Assembly: GCF_012641365.1 (NCBI RefSeq)
Contig: NZ_JABAIM010000001.1
Coordinates: 1,178,001 to 1,242,000 of the forward strand
DNA length: 64,000 nucleotides
Direction: 5' to 3'
Origin: Leeia aquatica
GTDB lineage: Bacteria > Pseudomonadota > Gammaproteobacteria > Burkholderiales > Leeiaceae
Both the position numbers and the translations under genes were made by a program. Positions 8,023-17,670 of this stretch are shown here, piece by piece. Within the stretch, counting starts at the first letter, position 1; the number at the start of each line of letters is the position of its first letter. The notes beneath the pieces were generated by a model. That model saw only the letters and a list, made by a program, of their open reading frames with translations. It made no database searches and was not told the DNA's origin.

Positions 8023-9510
8023 ATGACGTACCCGCTTCGCGCTGGCGAGCACATGATGATTGAAATCTGGGGCCATACGCTGGACCCGGTGACTGAAGAC
8101 CTGATCCGCCGCAACGGCATCCGTGCCGTATGCCTGTTTCGCAAGAATATCGACAGCTTTGCTCAGACCCAGGCGCTGGTGCAGAAGCTGCGTGACATCA
8201 TGGGTGAGCACGCCCTGATTGCCATCGACCAGGAAGGTGGCGCCGCCGTGCGTGCCTGGTTCCTGCCACTGGGTCCTTCCGCCATGTGCCTCGGCGCGGC
8301 CGACGATGAACAGCTGGCCGAGCGGGTGGGCGAAGCCACCGCGCATGGTCTGGCCGCACTGGGCATCAACTGGAACTTTGCACCGGTGCTGGACCTGAAC
8401 AACAACCCGCGCAATCCTATCGTCGGCGAGCGCTCCTTCGGCGCGGATCCGGTACGTGCCACCCAGTTGGCGCTGGCCTGGCAGCGCGGCAGCCTGCGTG
8501 GTGGCGTGGCCTGCGCCCTCAAGCACTTCCCCGGCCACGGCGATACCGATGTCGACTCCCATCTGGCGCTGCCGATCGTCGACAAGCCGCGTGCGGCACT
8601 GGAGCAGTACGAGCTGGCCCCGTTCGCGCTGGCGCTGCCGGAATCACCGTCCTTGATGACAGCCCATATCGTCTACCCGGCTTTCGATGCCGAACGCCCG
8701 GCCACACTGGCGCCGTCCATCCTCACCGGCCTGCTGCGTGAGGAGTGGGGCTACCAGGGTGTGGTGATCAGCGATGCACTGAACATGAAGGCGATCCGCG
8801 ATGTCTACGGTCAACCCGCCGGAGCGGTGATGTCCCTGCAGGCCGGAGCGGACATGGTGCTGGTGATGGCCGACGCCGCAGAAACCCAAGCCACAGTCGA
8901 TGCCGTGCAAACCGCCATCGAGCAAGGGGCACTGGATGCCGCCGCGCTCCGCACCAGTCGGCAGCGCCTGCAGGAGATGGCCGCACGCTTCCCCAGCCAG
9001 CCGCACGCCTATACCCCGAGTCAGGACGCACGTGACCGTGCCGTCATGCTGCAGGGCTGGTTGCGCGGGCTGACTCTGCATGGCAATGCGCAACGCCCCC
9101 ACCCGGGCCAGAAAATCCGCTTGCTGGTGGCACGCGAAGTACCTGGCGATGGTGTGTCGGAAGCCGGTATTCGTGGGCAGGAACTGGTCGAGGCGCTGGC
9201 CCCGCACTTCCCGCTGGACGTGGTGCAATATGAGCACGTCAGCGAGCTGGACTGGCAACAACTGCCACAGGATGGCCTGTTTACCGTGCTGGCCAGTACC
9301 GGGCGTGAACGCTACACCGCCAGCCAGCAGCATTGGCAACCCGATCTGCATCTGGTGTTATGGAACCCTTACCAGGCCAACGATATTGATGCCCCGGCCC
9401 TGATCAGCTACGGCTTCCACCCGGAAGCGCTGCAAGCCTGCATCAGCTGGCTGAAAGGCGACTGTGAAGCCCCTGGCCGCATGCCCGCCCCGCTGGCTGC
9501 CGCAGCCTGA
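8023..9510 (+). CDS. Glycoside hydrolase family 3 beta-N-acetylhexosaminidase (NagZ-like)
   Basis: 495 aa, start ATG 8023 with GGAGAG upstream. No signal peptide, so it acts in the cytoplasm on imported GlcNAc oligomers. The GH3 N-terminal TIM barrel spans about residues 10-335: AIDQEGG (about 66-72), the NagZ-type loop K167-HFPGHGDTDVDS-H180 with the His172/Asp174 acid-base dyad, and the nucleophile D251 in VVISDALNM. An extra region of about 150 residues (about 340-495) follows, which E. coli NagZ (about 340 aa) lacks; it resembles the C-terminal domain of longer GH3 hexosaminidases. Position inside the transporter operon favours chito-oligosaccharide hydrolysis over peptidoglycan recycling. 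Confidence 0.88.
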   Translation: MTYPLRAGEHMMIEIWGHTLDPVTEDLIRRNGIRAVCLFRKNIDSFAQTQALVQKLRDIMGEHALIAIDQEGGAAVRAWFLPLGPSAMCLGAADDEQLAERVGEATAHGLAALGINWNFAPVLDLNNNPRNPIVGERSFGADPVRATQLALAWQRGSLRGGVACALKHFPGHGDTDVDSHLALPIVDKPRAALEQYELAPFALALPESPSLMTAHIVYPAFDAERPATLAPSILTGLLREEWGYQGVVISDALNMKAIRDVYGQPAGAVMSLQAGADMVLVMADAAETQATVDAVQTAIEQGALDAAALRTSRQRLQEMAARFPSQPHAYTPSQDARDRAVMLQGWLRGLTLHGNAQRPHPGQKIRLLVAREVPGDGVSEAGIRGQELVEALAPHFPLDVVQYEHVSELDWQQLPQDGLFTVLASTGRERYTASQQHWQPDLHLVLWNPYQANDIDAPALISYGFHPEALQACISWLKGDCEAPGRMPAPLAAAA

Positions 9511-9535
9511 CCGACTGAACTTTGAGAGTACACAC

Positions 9536-10630
9536 ATGGCGCACCTCCGTTTACGCAATATCCAGAAAACCTACGATAACCAGCAGGCCGTGATTCACGG
9601 GGTGGACCTCGACATCGCCGATGGTGAATTCGTGGTGTTCGTTGGCCCCTCCGGCTGTGGCAAATCCACCTTGCTGCGCATGATTGCCGGGCTGGAAGAG
9701 ATCAGCGGTGGCGAGCTGTTCATCGGCGAGCAACTGGCCAATGACATTGCCCCGGCCAAGCGTGGCGTGGCGATGGTCTTCCAGAGCTATGCGCTCTACC
9801 CGCACATGAGCGTCTACGACAATATGGCGTTCAGCCTCAAGCTGGCCGGTACACCCAAAGCCGATGTCGAGCGCATGGTGAAGCGGGCGGCCGAGATCCT
9901 GCAAATTACCCACCTGCTGGACCGTAAGCCGAAGGCACTGTCCGGTGGCCAGCGGCAACGGGTGGCCATTGGTCGCGCCATCGTGCGCAAGCCGCAGGTG
10001 TTCCTGTTTGACGAGCCGCTGTCCAACCTGGACGCTGCCTTGCGGGTGCAGATGCGGATTGAGCTCTCCCGCCTGCATCAGGAGCTGGGCACCACCATGA
10101 TCTACGTGACGCACGATCAGGTGGAGGCCATGACGCTGGGCGACCGCATCGTGGTGTTCAACGGTGGCCATATCGAGCAGGTTGGCACCCCGCTGGAGCT
10201 GTACGACCACCCGGCTAATCTGTTTGTGGCCGGCTTCCTGGGCTCCCCCAAGATGAACTTCATTCCGGTCACCCTGCAAGGGCAGCAGGATGGCGTGCTG
10301 AAGCTGGCCCTGCCAGATGGCCAGACGGTCCAGCTCAGCGGGCGTCACACCGACGGGCTCAGCTCCGGCAGCGCACTGACACTGGGCATCCGCCCCGAGC
10401 ATCTCAGCCCCTCCGAAGCAGGCATCCTGCAGGTGCGCATTGACCTGGTGGAGCATCTGGGGGACTCCATGGTGGCCTACGTCGAACTGCCCGGTGTCAA
10501 TGACATTCTGGCGGTCAAACTGCCTGGCGACCGCAGCAACCTCAAGGCTGGCGACCTGATGCGGCTGCATGTTGCAGAAACGCATCTCCACCTGTTCGAT
10601 GCTGCAGGAAAAGCTTTGCCTCGTCTCTGA
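9536..10630 (+). CDS. Sugar ABC transporter ATPase, UgpC/MalK/MsmX type
   Basis: 364 aa from ATG 9536, 25 nt after the GH3 stop. Walker A GPSGCGKST (about residues 37-45), Q-loop FQSYALYPHMSVYDN, signature LSGGQRQRVAIGRA (about 135-148), Walker B VFLFDEPLSNLDA, H-loop YVTHDQVEAMTLGDR, and a C-terminal TOBE/OB regulatory region (GIRPEHLS at about 285). It energises the two permeases encoded upstream. No convincing terminator follows; the AT-richer 197-nt spacer holds the porin promoter. Confidence 0.93.
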   Translation: MAHLRLRNIQKTYDNQQAVIHGVDLDIADGEFVVFVGPSGCGKSTLLRMIAGLEEISGGELFIGEQLANDIAPAKRGVAMVFQSYALYPHMSVYDNMAFSLKLAGTPKADVERMVKRAAEILQITHLLDRKPKALSGGQRQRVAIGRAIVRKPQVFLFDEPLSNLDAALRVQMRIELSRLHQELGTTMIYVTHDQVEAMTLGDRIVVFNGGHIEQVGTPLELYDHPANLFVAGFLGSPKMNFIPVTLQGQQDGVLKLALPDGQTVQLSGRHTDGLSSGSALTLGIRPEHLSPSEAGILQVRIDLVEHLGDSMVAYVELPGVNDILAVKLPGDRSNLKAGDLMRLHVAETHLHLFDAAGKALPRL

Positions 10631-10653
10631 TTTGTTTTACATTGGACTCATAT

Positions 10654-10827
10654 TGGTATTTAAGCCATATCCATACAAAAGATCGTGGAGTGGCAAAAGA
10701 ATAGCCGATCAAACAAAGATTTGACGGTAAAACCATTCAGCTTGGCCGCAGTCGGAGATCACACACTGGCGCGGGCAGGCTGAACACAAGCAGCAAGCAA
10801 CTATAATACCACCTTGGAGAAACTAGC
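10654..10827 (+). promoter_or_regulatory. Porin gene upstream region with candidate promoter
   Basis: TATAAT at 10802-10807 is a good -10 hexamer but lacks a good -35; the leader to the ATG would be about 14 nt, with GGAG at about 10815. The imperfect dyad TGGTATTTAAGCCA (10654-10667) resembles the TGG...CCA ends of HutC-family operators and could be a target of the GntR regulator encoded at 364-1104. Both calls are tentative. Confidence 0.35.
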
Positions 10828-11865
10828 ATGAAACGCGCACTCGCTTTGGCGGTGGCATCTGCCTTCGCCGTTCACACCGCCTACGCCGACTCCGGCAACG
10901 TCAACATCAGTGGCTGGATTGAGGCTGACGTATCATACGAAGACATCACCGGCAAGAATGTACGTGACAATCTGATCGCTATCGACGGACGTTTGAACTT
11001 CACCGGCACCGAAGATCTGGGCAATGGGTTGTCCACTATTTGGCAAATCGGTGCCAAGATCAATGAGGGCGAATCCACCAACCAATGGAATCCTTCTGCC
11101 ATTTTCGGTAGCAATGACACTTTTATTGGTTTGAAAGGCAGCTTCGGTCAGGTTCGACTGGGCAAGATGCTCACCCCATACTATGAAATTGTAGACTGGC
11201 CTCTGTCCTCTGCTGGTATGGGCAAAATCATGGATGCAGGTGACCCGTTGAAGACCTCCGGGGGCTACGAGACCTGGAAAAACGGCGACCGCGTCGACAA
11301 CAGTATCCGCTACGACTCACCGGACTTTGGTGGCTTCAGCGCCTCCGCCATGTACTACACCGCAGAGAACAAAAACAGCACTGGCCGAAACAGCCAGTCA
11401 TTCTCCTCACGTCTTGCCTATGCCAATGGTAGCTTCAACACGTCACTGGGCTATCAATACCAAGGCGACAATGCTGGCACCGATGGCAACAAGCTGAGCT
11501 CCATCGTCTGGCAAATGGGTTATAGCTTCGGCAACTTTGGTATTTATGGTGGGGTGAAACAGACCAAGCTGAGCGGCAATGGCTTGGGCGAGAAGCGCAA
11601 CTACTGGGAAATCGGCGCAACCTACTCCGCCTCCGACAAGCTGTCCTTCCGTGCCGCATACGGCCAAGCCGGTGACCAGAAGGGTAAGTACGGCAGCGAT
11701 GACGGTGCCAAAGAGTTTGCCTTCCAGACCAACTATTCTTTGTCCAAGCGTACCAGTGTTCATCTGCGCTTTAACCAAATCAAGAATGACATTGGCCGTG
11801 GCTGGTTTGGCGAAGCTGGCAAGACGGGCCGTCGCTACATGTTCATCCTGGCCCACAGCTTCTGA
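10828..11865 (+). CDS. Outer-membrane porin (Neisseria/OmpC-type, 16-stranded)
   Basis: 345 aa. Signal peptide 1-20 (MKRALALAVASAFAVHTAYA). The mature protein begins DSGNVNISGWIEADVSYED, has alternating amphipathic strands, the porin motif GSFGQVRLGKM and a constriction-loop-like segment, and ends in a C-terminal Phe (ILAHSF), the signal for outer-membrane insertion by the Bam complex. Its position after the GlcNAc uptake operon suggests that it admits chito-oligosaccharides, but it is a general porin by sequence. It has its own promoter region and is followed by a strong terminator. Codon usage looks less GC-biased than in the neighbours, as is common for highly expressed porins. Confidence 0.9.
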   Translation: MKRALALAVASAFAVHTAYADSGNVNISGWIEADVSYEDITGKNVRDNLIAIDGRLNFTGTEDLGNGLSTIWQIGAKINEGESTNQWNPSAIFGSNDTFIGLKGSFGQVRLGKMLTPYYEIVDWPLSSAGMGKIMDAGDPLKTSGGYETWKNGDRVDNSIRYDSPDFGGFSASAMYYTAENKNSTGRNSQSFSSRLAYANGSFNTSLGYQYQGDNAGTDGNKLSSIVWQMGYSFGNFGIYGGVKQTKLSGNGLGEKRNYWEIGATYSASDKLSFRAAYGQAGDQKGKYGSDDGAKEFAFQTNYSLSKRTSVHLRFNQIKNDIGRGWFGEAGKTGRRYMFILAHSF

Positions 11866-11874
11866 TGTGTTGTA

Positions 11875-11892
11875 CCCCGGCTGCGGCCGGGG
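11875..11892 (+). other. GC hairpin after porin gene
   Basis: CCCCGGC (11875-11881), TGCG loop, GCCGGGG (11886-11892). It lies 10 nt after the porin stop and upstream of the T-tract terminator, so the porin message ends in two stacked hairpins. Confidence 0.5.
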
Positions 11893-11922
11893 CGTAGTCC
11901 TCTCTTCACTCCATATGTTGAT

Positions 11923-11950
11923 GCGCTGCCCAAGGGGCAGCGCTTTTTTT
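11923..11950 (+). terminator. Rho-independent terminator of the porin gene
   Basis: GCGCTGCCC (11923-11931) pairs with GGGCAGCGC (11935-11943), followed directly by seven T (11944-11950). Confidence 0.9.
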
Positions 11951-11970
11951 CGTGGTTCGCGACACGCAAT

Positions 11971-11995
11971 AAAAAACCCCGCAACAAGGGCGGGG
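11971..11995 (-). terminator. Rho-independent terminator of metE
   Basis: Read on the minus strand: CCCCGC (11995-11990), loop, GCGGGG (11982-11977), then six T (11976-11971). It lies 20 nt after the metE stop and converges with the porin terminator. Confidence 0.85.
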
Positions 11996-12014
11996 CTGGA
12001 TGGTCAAGCCCAAC

Positions 12015-14285
12015 TCAGGCTGTAGCCGTTTCCCGCAACTGCCGTGCCGCTTGCACCATATGGCGCAGGGCCGCTTCGGTTTCATGCCAGCCACGGGTCT
12101 TCAGGCCGCAGTCCGGGTTCACCCACAAGCGTTCCGCCGGGATCACCTGCCGTGCTTTCTCCAGCAGGCGCACCATCTCGTCGACCGCAGGGATGCGTGG
12201 CGAGTGGATGTCGTACACACCGGGGCCGATGTCGTTCGGGTAGTTGAAGGCCGCAAAGGCGTCCAGCAGCTCCATGTCCGAGCGTGAGGTCTCGATGGTG
12301 ATCACATCCGCATCCATCGCGGCAATGCTCGGCAGGATGTCGTTGAACTCCGAGTAGCACATATGGGTGTGAATCTGCGTTTCATTCTGTACGCCGCTGG
12401 CCGACAGACGGAACGCTTCCACCGCCCATTGCAGGTAGGCATCCCAATCGGCACGGCGCAACGGCAAGCCTTCACGAATGGCCGGTTCGTCAATCTGGAT
12501 GACACGGATACCAGCCGCTTCCAGATCACACACCTCATCTCGCAGGGCCAGCGCAATTTGCCGGGCTGTCAGCGCGCGGGGCTGATCGTCCCGAACAAAG
12601 GACCACTGCAACATGGTGACCGGGCCGGTTAGCATGCCCTTCATCGGGCGAGCCGTCAGGGTCTGGGCAAAGCGGCTCCACGCCACCGTCATCGCTTGCG
12701 GCCGGGACACATCCCCAAAAATCAGCGGTGGCTTCACGCAGCGGCTACCGTAGCTCTGCACCCAGCCGTTCTGACTGAAGGCATAGCCCGACAGCTGCTC
12801 GCCAAAGTACTCGACCATGTCGTTGCGCTCAGCTTCGCCGTGCACCAGTACATCCAGCCCCAGCTCTTCCTGCTTGGCGACGGCCAGACGGATGGCGCTC
12901 TTCATGGCGGCCAGGTAACCGGCCTCATCCAGTTCACCCCGCTTGAACGCGGCACGCGCACTGCGGATGTCCTGCGTTTGCGGGAAGGAACCAATGGTAG
13001 TGGTGGGGAAAGCCGGCAGGTTCAGGTGCGCCTGCTGGCTGACTTGCCGCACTGCAAATGGCGCGTCGCGCTCGGCATCCGCGGCCGTCAGAGCCGCCAG
13101 ACGGGCTGCCACAGCGGCATTATGAATACGGGTCGAGCTGCGGCGGGAGGCAGCAGCCTGGTCACTGTCCGCCAAAATGGCAGACACCACAGACTCACCC
13201 TGGTTCAGGGCGTGCGACAAGGCCGCCACTTCATCCAGCTTCTGCCGCGCAAACGCCAGCCACGATTTCAACTCAGCATCCAGCTTCTGCTCAGCCGCCA
13301 GATCCACCGGCACATGCAGCAAGGAGCAGCTCGGTGCCAGCCACAGCTGCTCACCCCGATCGGCCACCTCGCTCAACTGGGCCAGCTTCTGCCGCAGGTC
13401 AGCACGCCAGACATTGCGCCCATCCACAATGCCAACCGACAGCACCCGGTCTTGCGGCCACTGTGCGGCAAACACAGACAATTGCTCCGGTGCACGCACC
13501 ACATCTATATGCACCCCGGCCAGCGGCAAGCGGGTCAGCAAGGGCAAGTGCCGGGACACATCGCCAAAGTAACTGGCCAGCAGAATCGGGATACCCTGCT
13601 CTGCCAGCAGCGGGTAAGCCTGCTGGAAAGCCGCCAGCCATGGCTCATCCAGATCCAGCGCCAGAATCGGTTCATCCAGCTGTACCCATTGCACACCCAG
13701 GCCGTGCAGACGCAGCAAGAGGCTGGCATAGGCCTTCAACAAGCGGGGTAGCAGGTTCAGGCGGTCAAACCCCGCCTGCTTGCTCTTGCCAAGGAAGAGA
13801 TAGGACACGGGACCGAGCAGCACCACCTTGGCAGGGATCGACTGGGCCTGGGCTTCCTGTACTTCGTCAAACAGCGCATGGGAGGACAGTTCAAACCGGC
13901 TGTCTGCGGTGAACTCCGGGACGATATAGTGGTAGTTGGTGTCAAACCACTTGGTCATTTCCATGGCCGGGGCGGAGGCCGTACCACGCGCCATGGCAAA
14001 ATAGGTATCCAGACCCACTTCACCACCACTAAAGCCATAACGCGCCGGGACGTTGCCCAGCAGGGCGGTCAGATTCAGTACTTGGTCATACAAGGCAAAG
14101 TCGCCCACTGGCACCCAGTCCAGCCCGGCCTCACGTTGCCACTGCCAGTGTTGGGCACGCAAAGTGGCGGCGGTATCCTGCAGCTGTGCGGCGCTCAGCT
14201 CGCCGCGCCAGAATTGTTCCTGCGCAAACTTCAATTGGCGTTCCCGGCCAATGCGGGGAAAACCGAGGTTGTGTGTCTTGCTCAT
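12015..14285 (-). CDS. metE: Cobalamin-independent methionine synthase
   Basis: 756 aa from the ATG at 14285, which gives the standard N terminus [13 protein letters not shown]; an in-frame ATG at 14300 is also possible. It transfers the methyl group of 5-methyltetrahydropteroyl-triglutamate to homocysteine. The C-terminal catalytic barrel has the zinc ligands His and Cys in [10 protein letters not shown] (about residue 640), the Glu region around [10 protein letters not shown], and Cys in NPDCGLKTR (about residue 725). [10 protein letters not shown] marks the start of the C-terminal half. Length matches E. coli MetE (753). Divergent from a LysR gene of the MetR type, which in other proteobacteria activates metE with homocysteine as coeffector. 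Confidence 0.95.
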   Translation of the reverse strand: MSKTHNLGFPRIGRERQLKFAQEQFWRGELSAAQLQDTAATLRAQHWQWQREAGLDWVPVGDFALYDQVLNLTALLGNVPARYGFSGGEVGLDTYFAMARGTASAPAMEMTKWFDTNYHYIVPEFTADSRFELSSHALFDEVQEAQAQSIPAKVVLLGPVSYLFLGKSKQAGFDRLNLLPRLLKAYASLLLRLHGLGVQWVQLDEPILALDLDEPWLAAFQQAYPLLAEQGIPILLASYFGDVSRHLPLLTRLPLAGVHIDVVRAPEQLSVFAAQWPQDRVLSVGIVDGRNVWRADLRQKLAQLSEVADRGEQLWLAPSCSLLHVPVDLAAEQKLDAELKSWLAFARQKLDEVAALSHALNQGESVVSAILADSDQAAASRRSSTRIHNAAVAARLAALTAADAERDAPFAVRQVSQQAHLNLPAFPTTTIGSFPQTQDIRSARAAFKRGELDEAGYLAAMKSAIRLAVAKQEELGLDVLVHGEAERNDMVEYFGEQLSGYAFSQNGWVQSYGSRCVKPPLIFGDVSRPQAMTVAWSRFAQTLTARPMKGMLTGPVTMLQWSFVRDDQPRALTARQIALALRDEVCDLEAAGIRVIQIDEPAIREGLPLRRADWDAYLQWAVEAFRLSASGVQNETQIHTHMCYSEFNDILPSIAAMDADVITIETSRSDMELLDAFAAFNYPNDIGPGVYDIHSPRIPAVDEMVRLLEKARQVIPAERLWVNPDCGLKTRGWHETEAALRHMVQAARQLRETATA

Positions 14286-14456
14286 GAGGATGGCTCCCAT
14301 TGTTCACTCATCAATCGGGATGCTGCACATACCGCACCCAATGCGGCAGGCAGTGGCAACGGCCCTCCGTTACCTGGTAGCCATGGTAAGCGCACGCCGT
14401 AAATTAGAAAAACGAATAATATTTGCTATAATCAATAAAAAATCTCATACAAAGAC
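14286..14456. promoter_or_regulatory. metE/metR divergent control region
   Basis: On the plus strand TATAAT at 14427-14432 with TTAGAA 17 nt upstream (14404-14409) is a candidate promoter for the LysR gene, giving a leader of about 18 nt. The dyad TTACC (14370-14374) ... GGTAA (14385-14389), and the direct repeat TGGTA-N4-TGGTA inside it, are candidate LysR-type binding sites. No perfect enterobacterial MetR box (TGAA-N5-TTCA) was seen. Confidence 0.45.
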
Positions 14457-15374
14457 ATGATCGACCACAAGCATTTGCGCCTGTTGCACGCACTGGCCCG
14501 CACCGGCACCTTGTCCGCCGCGGCCAAGACCTTGTTTCTGACCCAATCGGCCCTCTCGCACCAGATTCTGGCGCTGGAGGAGCATTACGGCCTCAAGCTG
14601 TTCGAGCGCAAGAGCCAGCCGATCAAGTTCACCCCAGCCGGGCTGCGCCTGCTGCAACTGGCGGAACAGGTACTGGACCTGACTCAGACCGCAGAACGGG
14701 ATCTGGCCCGGCTGGCCAGTGGTGATGCCGGGGACTTGCGCATAGCGGTGGAGTGCCATACCTGTTTTGACTGGCTGATGCCCGCCATGGACCAGCTGCG
14801 CGAGCACTGGCCGGAAATCGAGCAAGACATCCTCTCGGGTTTCCACACCGACCCGGTCAACCTGCTGGTCGACGGCAAAGCCGATCTGGCGATTGTGACC
14901 GAAACCCCTGCCCGCCCCGGCATTCACTACCATCCCCTGTTCCGCTTCGAGATTGTCGGATTGGTGGGGCGGCGGCATGCGCTGGCGGGCACCGAGCGTT
15001 TGCAGGGCAGTGACTTCGCCGCGGATACCCTGATTACCTATGCGGTGCCGGAAGAACTGATCGACCTGATCCAGCAGGTACTGAAGCCCGCTGGTTTGCA
15101 TGCGCAGCGCCGCACCACCGAATCCACAGTCGCCATCTTGCAACTGGTGGCCAGCCGACGCGGGCTGGCAGCGCTGCCCAACTGGAGCGTGCAGCCCTAT
15201 GTGGACCGGGGTTATGTGCTGGCCAAGCGGATTGGCGAACATGGTCTCTGGCGTACCTTGTATGCCGCCACGTGGCATAGCTTTGGCGAACAGGCCTATG
15301 TCCAGGACTTCCTGCGCATCATCCGCGATCACAGCCTGAGCACCTTGCCCGGCATTGAGCTGGCGGAAGACTGA
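14457..15374 (+). CDS. metR: LysR family regulator, MetR-like
   Basis: 305 aa. N-terminal winged helix (residues 1-60: HLRLLHALARTGTLSAAAKTLF, QSALSHQI, LFERKSQPIKFTPAG). The effector domain follows, with RIAVECHTCFDWLMPA typical of MetR (ECHTCFDWL is a hallmark of the subfamily). Divergent orientation to metE is the classical arrangement. It likely activates metE and senses homocysteine; it may also act on the metY gene at 25270-26541, but that is only inferred. The 3' end is followed by nested inverted repeats. Confidence 0.9.
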   Translation: MIDHKHLRLLHALARTGTLSAAAKTLFLTQSALSHQILALEEHYGLKLFERKSQPIKFTPAGLRLLQLAEQVLDLTQTAERDLARLASGDAGDLRIAVECHTCFDWLMPAMDQLREHWPEIEQDILSGFHTDPVNLLVDGKADLAIVTETPARPGIHYHPLFRFEIVGLVGRRHALAGTERLQGSDFAADTLITYAVPEELIDLIQQVLKPAGLHAQRRTTESTVAILQLVASRRGLAALPNWSVQPYVDRGYVLAKRIGEHGLWRTLYAATWHSFGEQAYVQDFLRIIRDHSLSTLPGIELAED

Positions 15375-15427
15375 GCCCGGCGTGGCAAACCTGCGCTAAC
15401 GATCAGGGTCAGCGCAGCTACCGGGCT
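15374..15427 (+). terminator. Nested hairpin after metR
   Basis: Outer arms AGCCCGG (15374-15380) / CCGGGCT (15421-15427) enclose inner arms CTGCGCT (15391-15397) / AGCGCAG (15411-15417). There is no T tract, so this is terminator-like or an mRNA end structure. It starts at the last base of the metR stop codon. Confidence 0.4.
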
Positions 15428-15492
15428 GGACAATGGCAAGGGGTGTCCTATAGTCCAGATATATCGCTGCCACCTGCAGCCCTGGAGCCATC

Positions 15493-17112
15493 ATGACCCT
15501 GACCCGCCGCCTGATGCTGACCCTGTCCACCGCCATTGCTGGCCTGTTGCTGGTGGGGGTCACCGGCCTCGTGCAGTCCTCGCGCATGCATGACGAAATC
15601 ACCAATCTTGCTGATAACTATGTGCCCAGTATCGAGGCGGTGGCGGACATGGATCGGCAGGCGCTGCTAATCCGAACCTTTGTATTGCAGCATATCCTGA
15701 ACCCGGATGCGGCCAAGATGGCTGCGCTGGATCAGGAGATCGCCAAGACGGACAAAGCGCTGGATGCCACCCTGGATTACTACCAGAAGAACCTCGCCTC
15801 TGACGACAAGGACCGACAGTTACTGGAGGCGGACCGCGCCCTGCTGGCGCAGTATCGTGAGAAACGACAGATTACGCTTGAATTGTCTCGCACCGGCAAG
15901 AAGGATGAAGCCCGTACCAATGCAGCCACGGTTGCCGGGCCCCGATTGCAGGCACTGATGGATGGCATCAAGGCGCATATTGCCTATATCCACGGCCAGA
16001 CAGAACAAGCTCACGAAAATGCGAGCGCACGCTACCAGCAGGGTCGGCTGTGGTCCATCATCATCACCTTGCTGGCCCTTGGCTTGTCCACCGTGTTGGC
16101 GCTGTGGCTGATCAAGGCCATCCGAACGCCGCTGCAACAGCTAAAGGCAACCGTCAGCAAGGTCAGCCAGCAACTGGATTTCACCAGCCGGTCACAGGTA
16201 CTGCACCAGGATGAAATCGGCGAAACCGTGACTGCGTTCAATACCCTGCTCGAACGTCTGCAAGCCAATCTGCAACAGCTCTATGGTGGGGCTGGAGAAG
16301 TCGCCGTTGCAGCCCAGCAGATGGCGCAAACAGCCAGCCAGTTGTCCCAGTCGGCCTCCAAGCAAAGCGAATCATCCGCAGCCGTCGCGGCAACTGTTGA
16401 GCAGATGACCGTCAGCATCAATCACATCGCCGAGCGTTCCAGTGATGCCCATCAACTGGCGCGAGACTCTGGTCAGCTGGCGCGCGAAGGCTCCAGCATC
16501 ATCGGCCAGACCATTACCGACATTCGCAGCGTCAGCCAGACGGTCAGCCAAGTGGCAGGCAGCATCCGCGAACTGGAGGCACATAGCCAGCAGATCGGCT
16601 CGGTGCTGGCGGTCATCAAGGAGGTGGCGGACCAGACCAATCTGCTGGCACTCAATGCCGCCATCGAAGCCGCACGTGCAGGCGAACAAGGACGTGGCTT
16701 TGCCGTGGTGGCCGATGAGGTGCGCAAACTGGCGGAGCGTACCTCGGCCAGCACCCAGGAGATTGCCGCCACCATCGCCGCCATGCGCCAGCAAAGCCAG
16801 CAGGCGGCGGACCGGATGCAGGAAGCTGAATCACTGGTGTCACAAAGTGTAAGCCGTGCGGACCACGCGGATCAAGCCATGGCCCGCATCGGAGAAGCCG
16901 CACACCGCACCGAAGGCATGGTCAGCGACATTGCCAGCGCCATCCAGCAGCAAAGCGCTGCCAGCAGCAGCATGGCCGCCAATGTCGAGCAGATCGCGCA
17001 GATGACGGAAGAAGCCAGCGTAGCCGCCCAGGAGTCTTCTGGCAGCGCCACACACCTGCAGCAACTCTCCCGGCAACAGCAAGGCATCCTGGAGGCGTAC
17101 CGGCTGGCTTGA
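15493..17112 (+). CDS. Methyl-accepting chemotaxis protein
   Basis: 539 aa. TM1 at about residues 8-27, a periplasmic four-helix-bundle sensor (about 30-183, no cysteines or obvious ligand motif), TM2 at about 186-207, HAMP about 208-260, and the coiled-coil signalling domain about 275-535 with the conserved tip [20 protein letters not shown] and [18 protein letters not shown]. It lacks the C-terminal pentapeptide that tethers CheR in some receptors (it ends ILEAYRLA). It stands alone, without che or flagellar genes nearby. The sensed compound cannot be told. Confidence 0.92.
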   Translation: MTLTRRLMLTLSTAIAGLLLVGVTGLVQSSRMHDEITNLADNYVPSIEAVADMDRQALLIRTFVLQHILNPDAAKMAALDQEIAKTDKALDATLDYYQKNLASDDKDRQLLEADRALLAQYREKRQITLELSRTGKKDEARTNAATVAGPRLQALMDGIKAHIAYIHGQTEQAHENASARYQQGRLWSIIITLLALGLSTVLALWLIKAIRTPLQQLKATVSKVSQQLDFTSRSQVLHQDEIGETVTAFNTLLERLQANLQQLYGGAGEVAVAAQQMAQTASQLSQSASKQSESSAAVAATVEQMTVSINHIAERSSDAHQLARDSGQLAREGSSIIGQTITDIRSVSQTVSQVAGSIRELEAHSQQIGSVLAVIKEVADQTNLLALNAAIEAARAGEQGRGFAVVADEVRKLAERTSASTQEIAATIAAMRQQSQQAADRMQEAESLVSQSVSRADHADQAMARIGEAAHRTEGMVSDIASAIQQQSAASSSMAANVEQIAQMTEEASVAAQESSGSATHLQQLSRQQQGILEAYRLA

Positions 17113-17166
17113 GGGCCTGCCCTGATTCCAGTAAGCTGCCGCGGTTGATTGCTGGATGGAGAAGTC

Positions 17167-17667
17167 ATGGCGCGCCCTGCCGAGCTGGTATTGATTGCTG
17201 CTGTCGCCCGTAACCGGGTGATCGGGCTGGATAACAAGATGCCATGGCACTTGCCGGAAGATTTGCGCTACTTCAAGGCCCAGACCGAAGGCCATACGGT
17301 GCTGATGGGGCGCAAAACCTTTGAATCACTGGGCCGCCCCTTGCCCAAACGACGCAACATCGTCATCACCCGGCAGTCAGACTGGCAGGCTGAAGGCGTG
17401 GAGGTGGCGCACAGCCTGCATGAAGCCTATGCGGCCTGCGCGACGGAGGGGCGGGTGTTCGTCATCGGTGGTGCGGAGTTGTACCGGCAGGCACTGCCAG
17501 ATGCCGATACCCTGCTGCTAACCGAGATGGATATTACCCCTGAGGGCGACACCTTTTTCCCCGAATTTGATGCGGCGCAGTTTCGGGAAGCAGCGCGTGA
17601 TCCCCACCAAAGTGCGCAAGGCATGCACTATGCCTTTGTGCGCTACAGCCGCCAGCAGCCGGAATAA
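17167..17667 (+). CDS. folA: Dihydrofolate reductase
   Basis: 166 aa from ATG 17167 with TGGAGAAG upstream. It reduces dihydrofolate to tetrahydrofolate with NADPH. Substrate loop IGLDNKMPWHLPEDLRYF with the catalytic acidic residue in LPEDL, NADPH-binding GRKTFESLGRPLP, and VIGGAELYRQALP are standard. Length is typical (about 160-170). The next gene starts 4 nt after its stop, so they may be co-transcribed. Confidence 0.95.
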   Translation: MARPAELVLIAAVARNRVIGLDNKMPWHLPEDLRYFKAQTEGHTVLMGRKTFESLGRPLPKRRNIVITRQSDWQAEGVEVAHSLHEAYAACATEGRVFVIGGAELYRQALPDADTLLLTEMDITPEGDTFFPEFDAAQFREAARDPHQSAQGMHYAFVRYSRQQPE

Positions 17668-17670
17668 GCC

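Noticed and set aside
12696-13751. 351-aa open frame on the plus strand inside metE
   Set aside because: Antisense to a strongly conserved gene. The composition (Gln, His and Arg rich) is that of a shadow frame in GC-rich DNA, and there is no ribosome-binding site.
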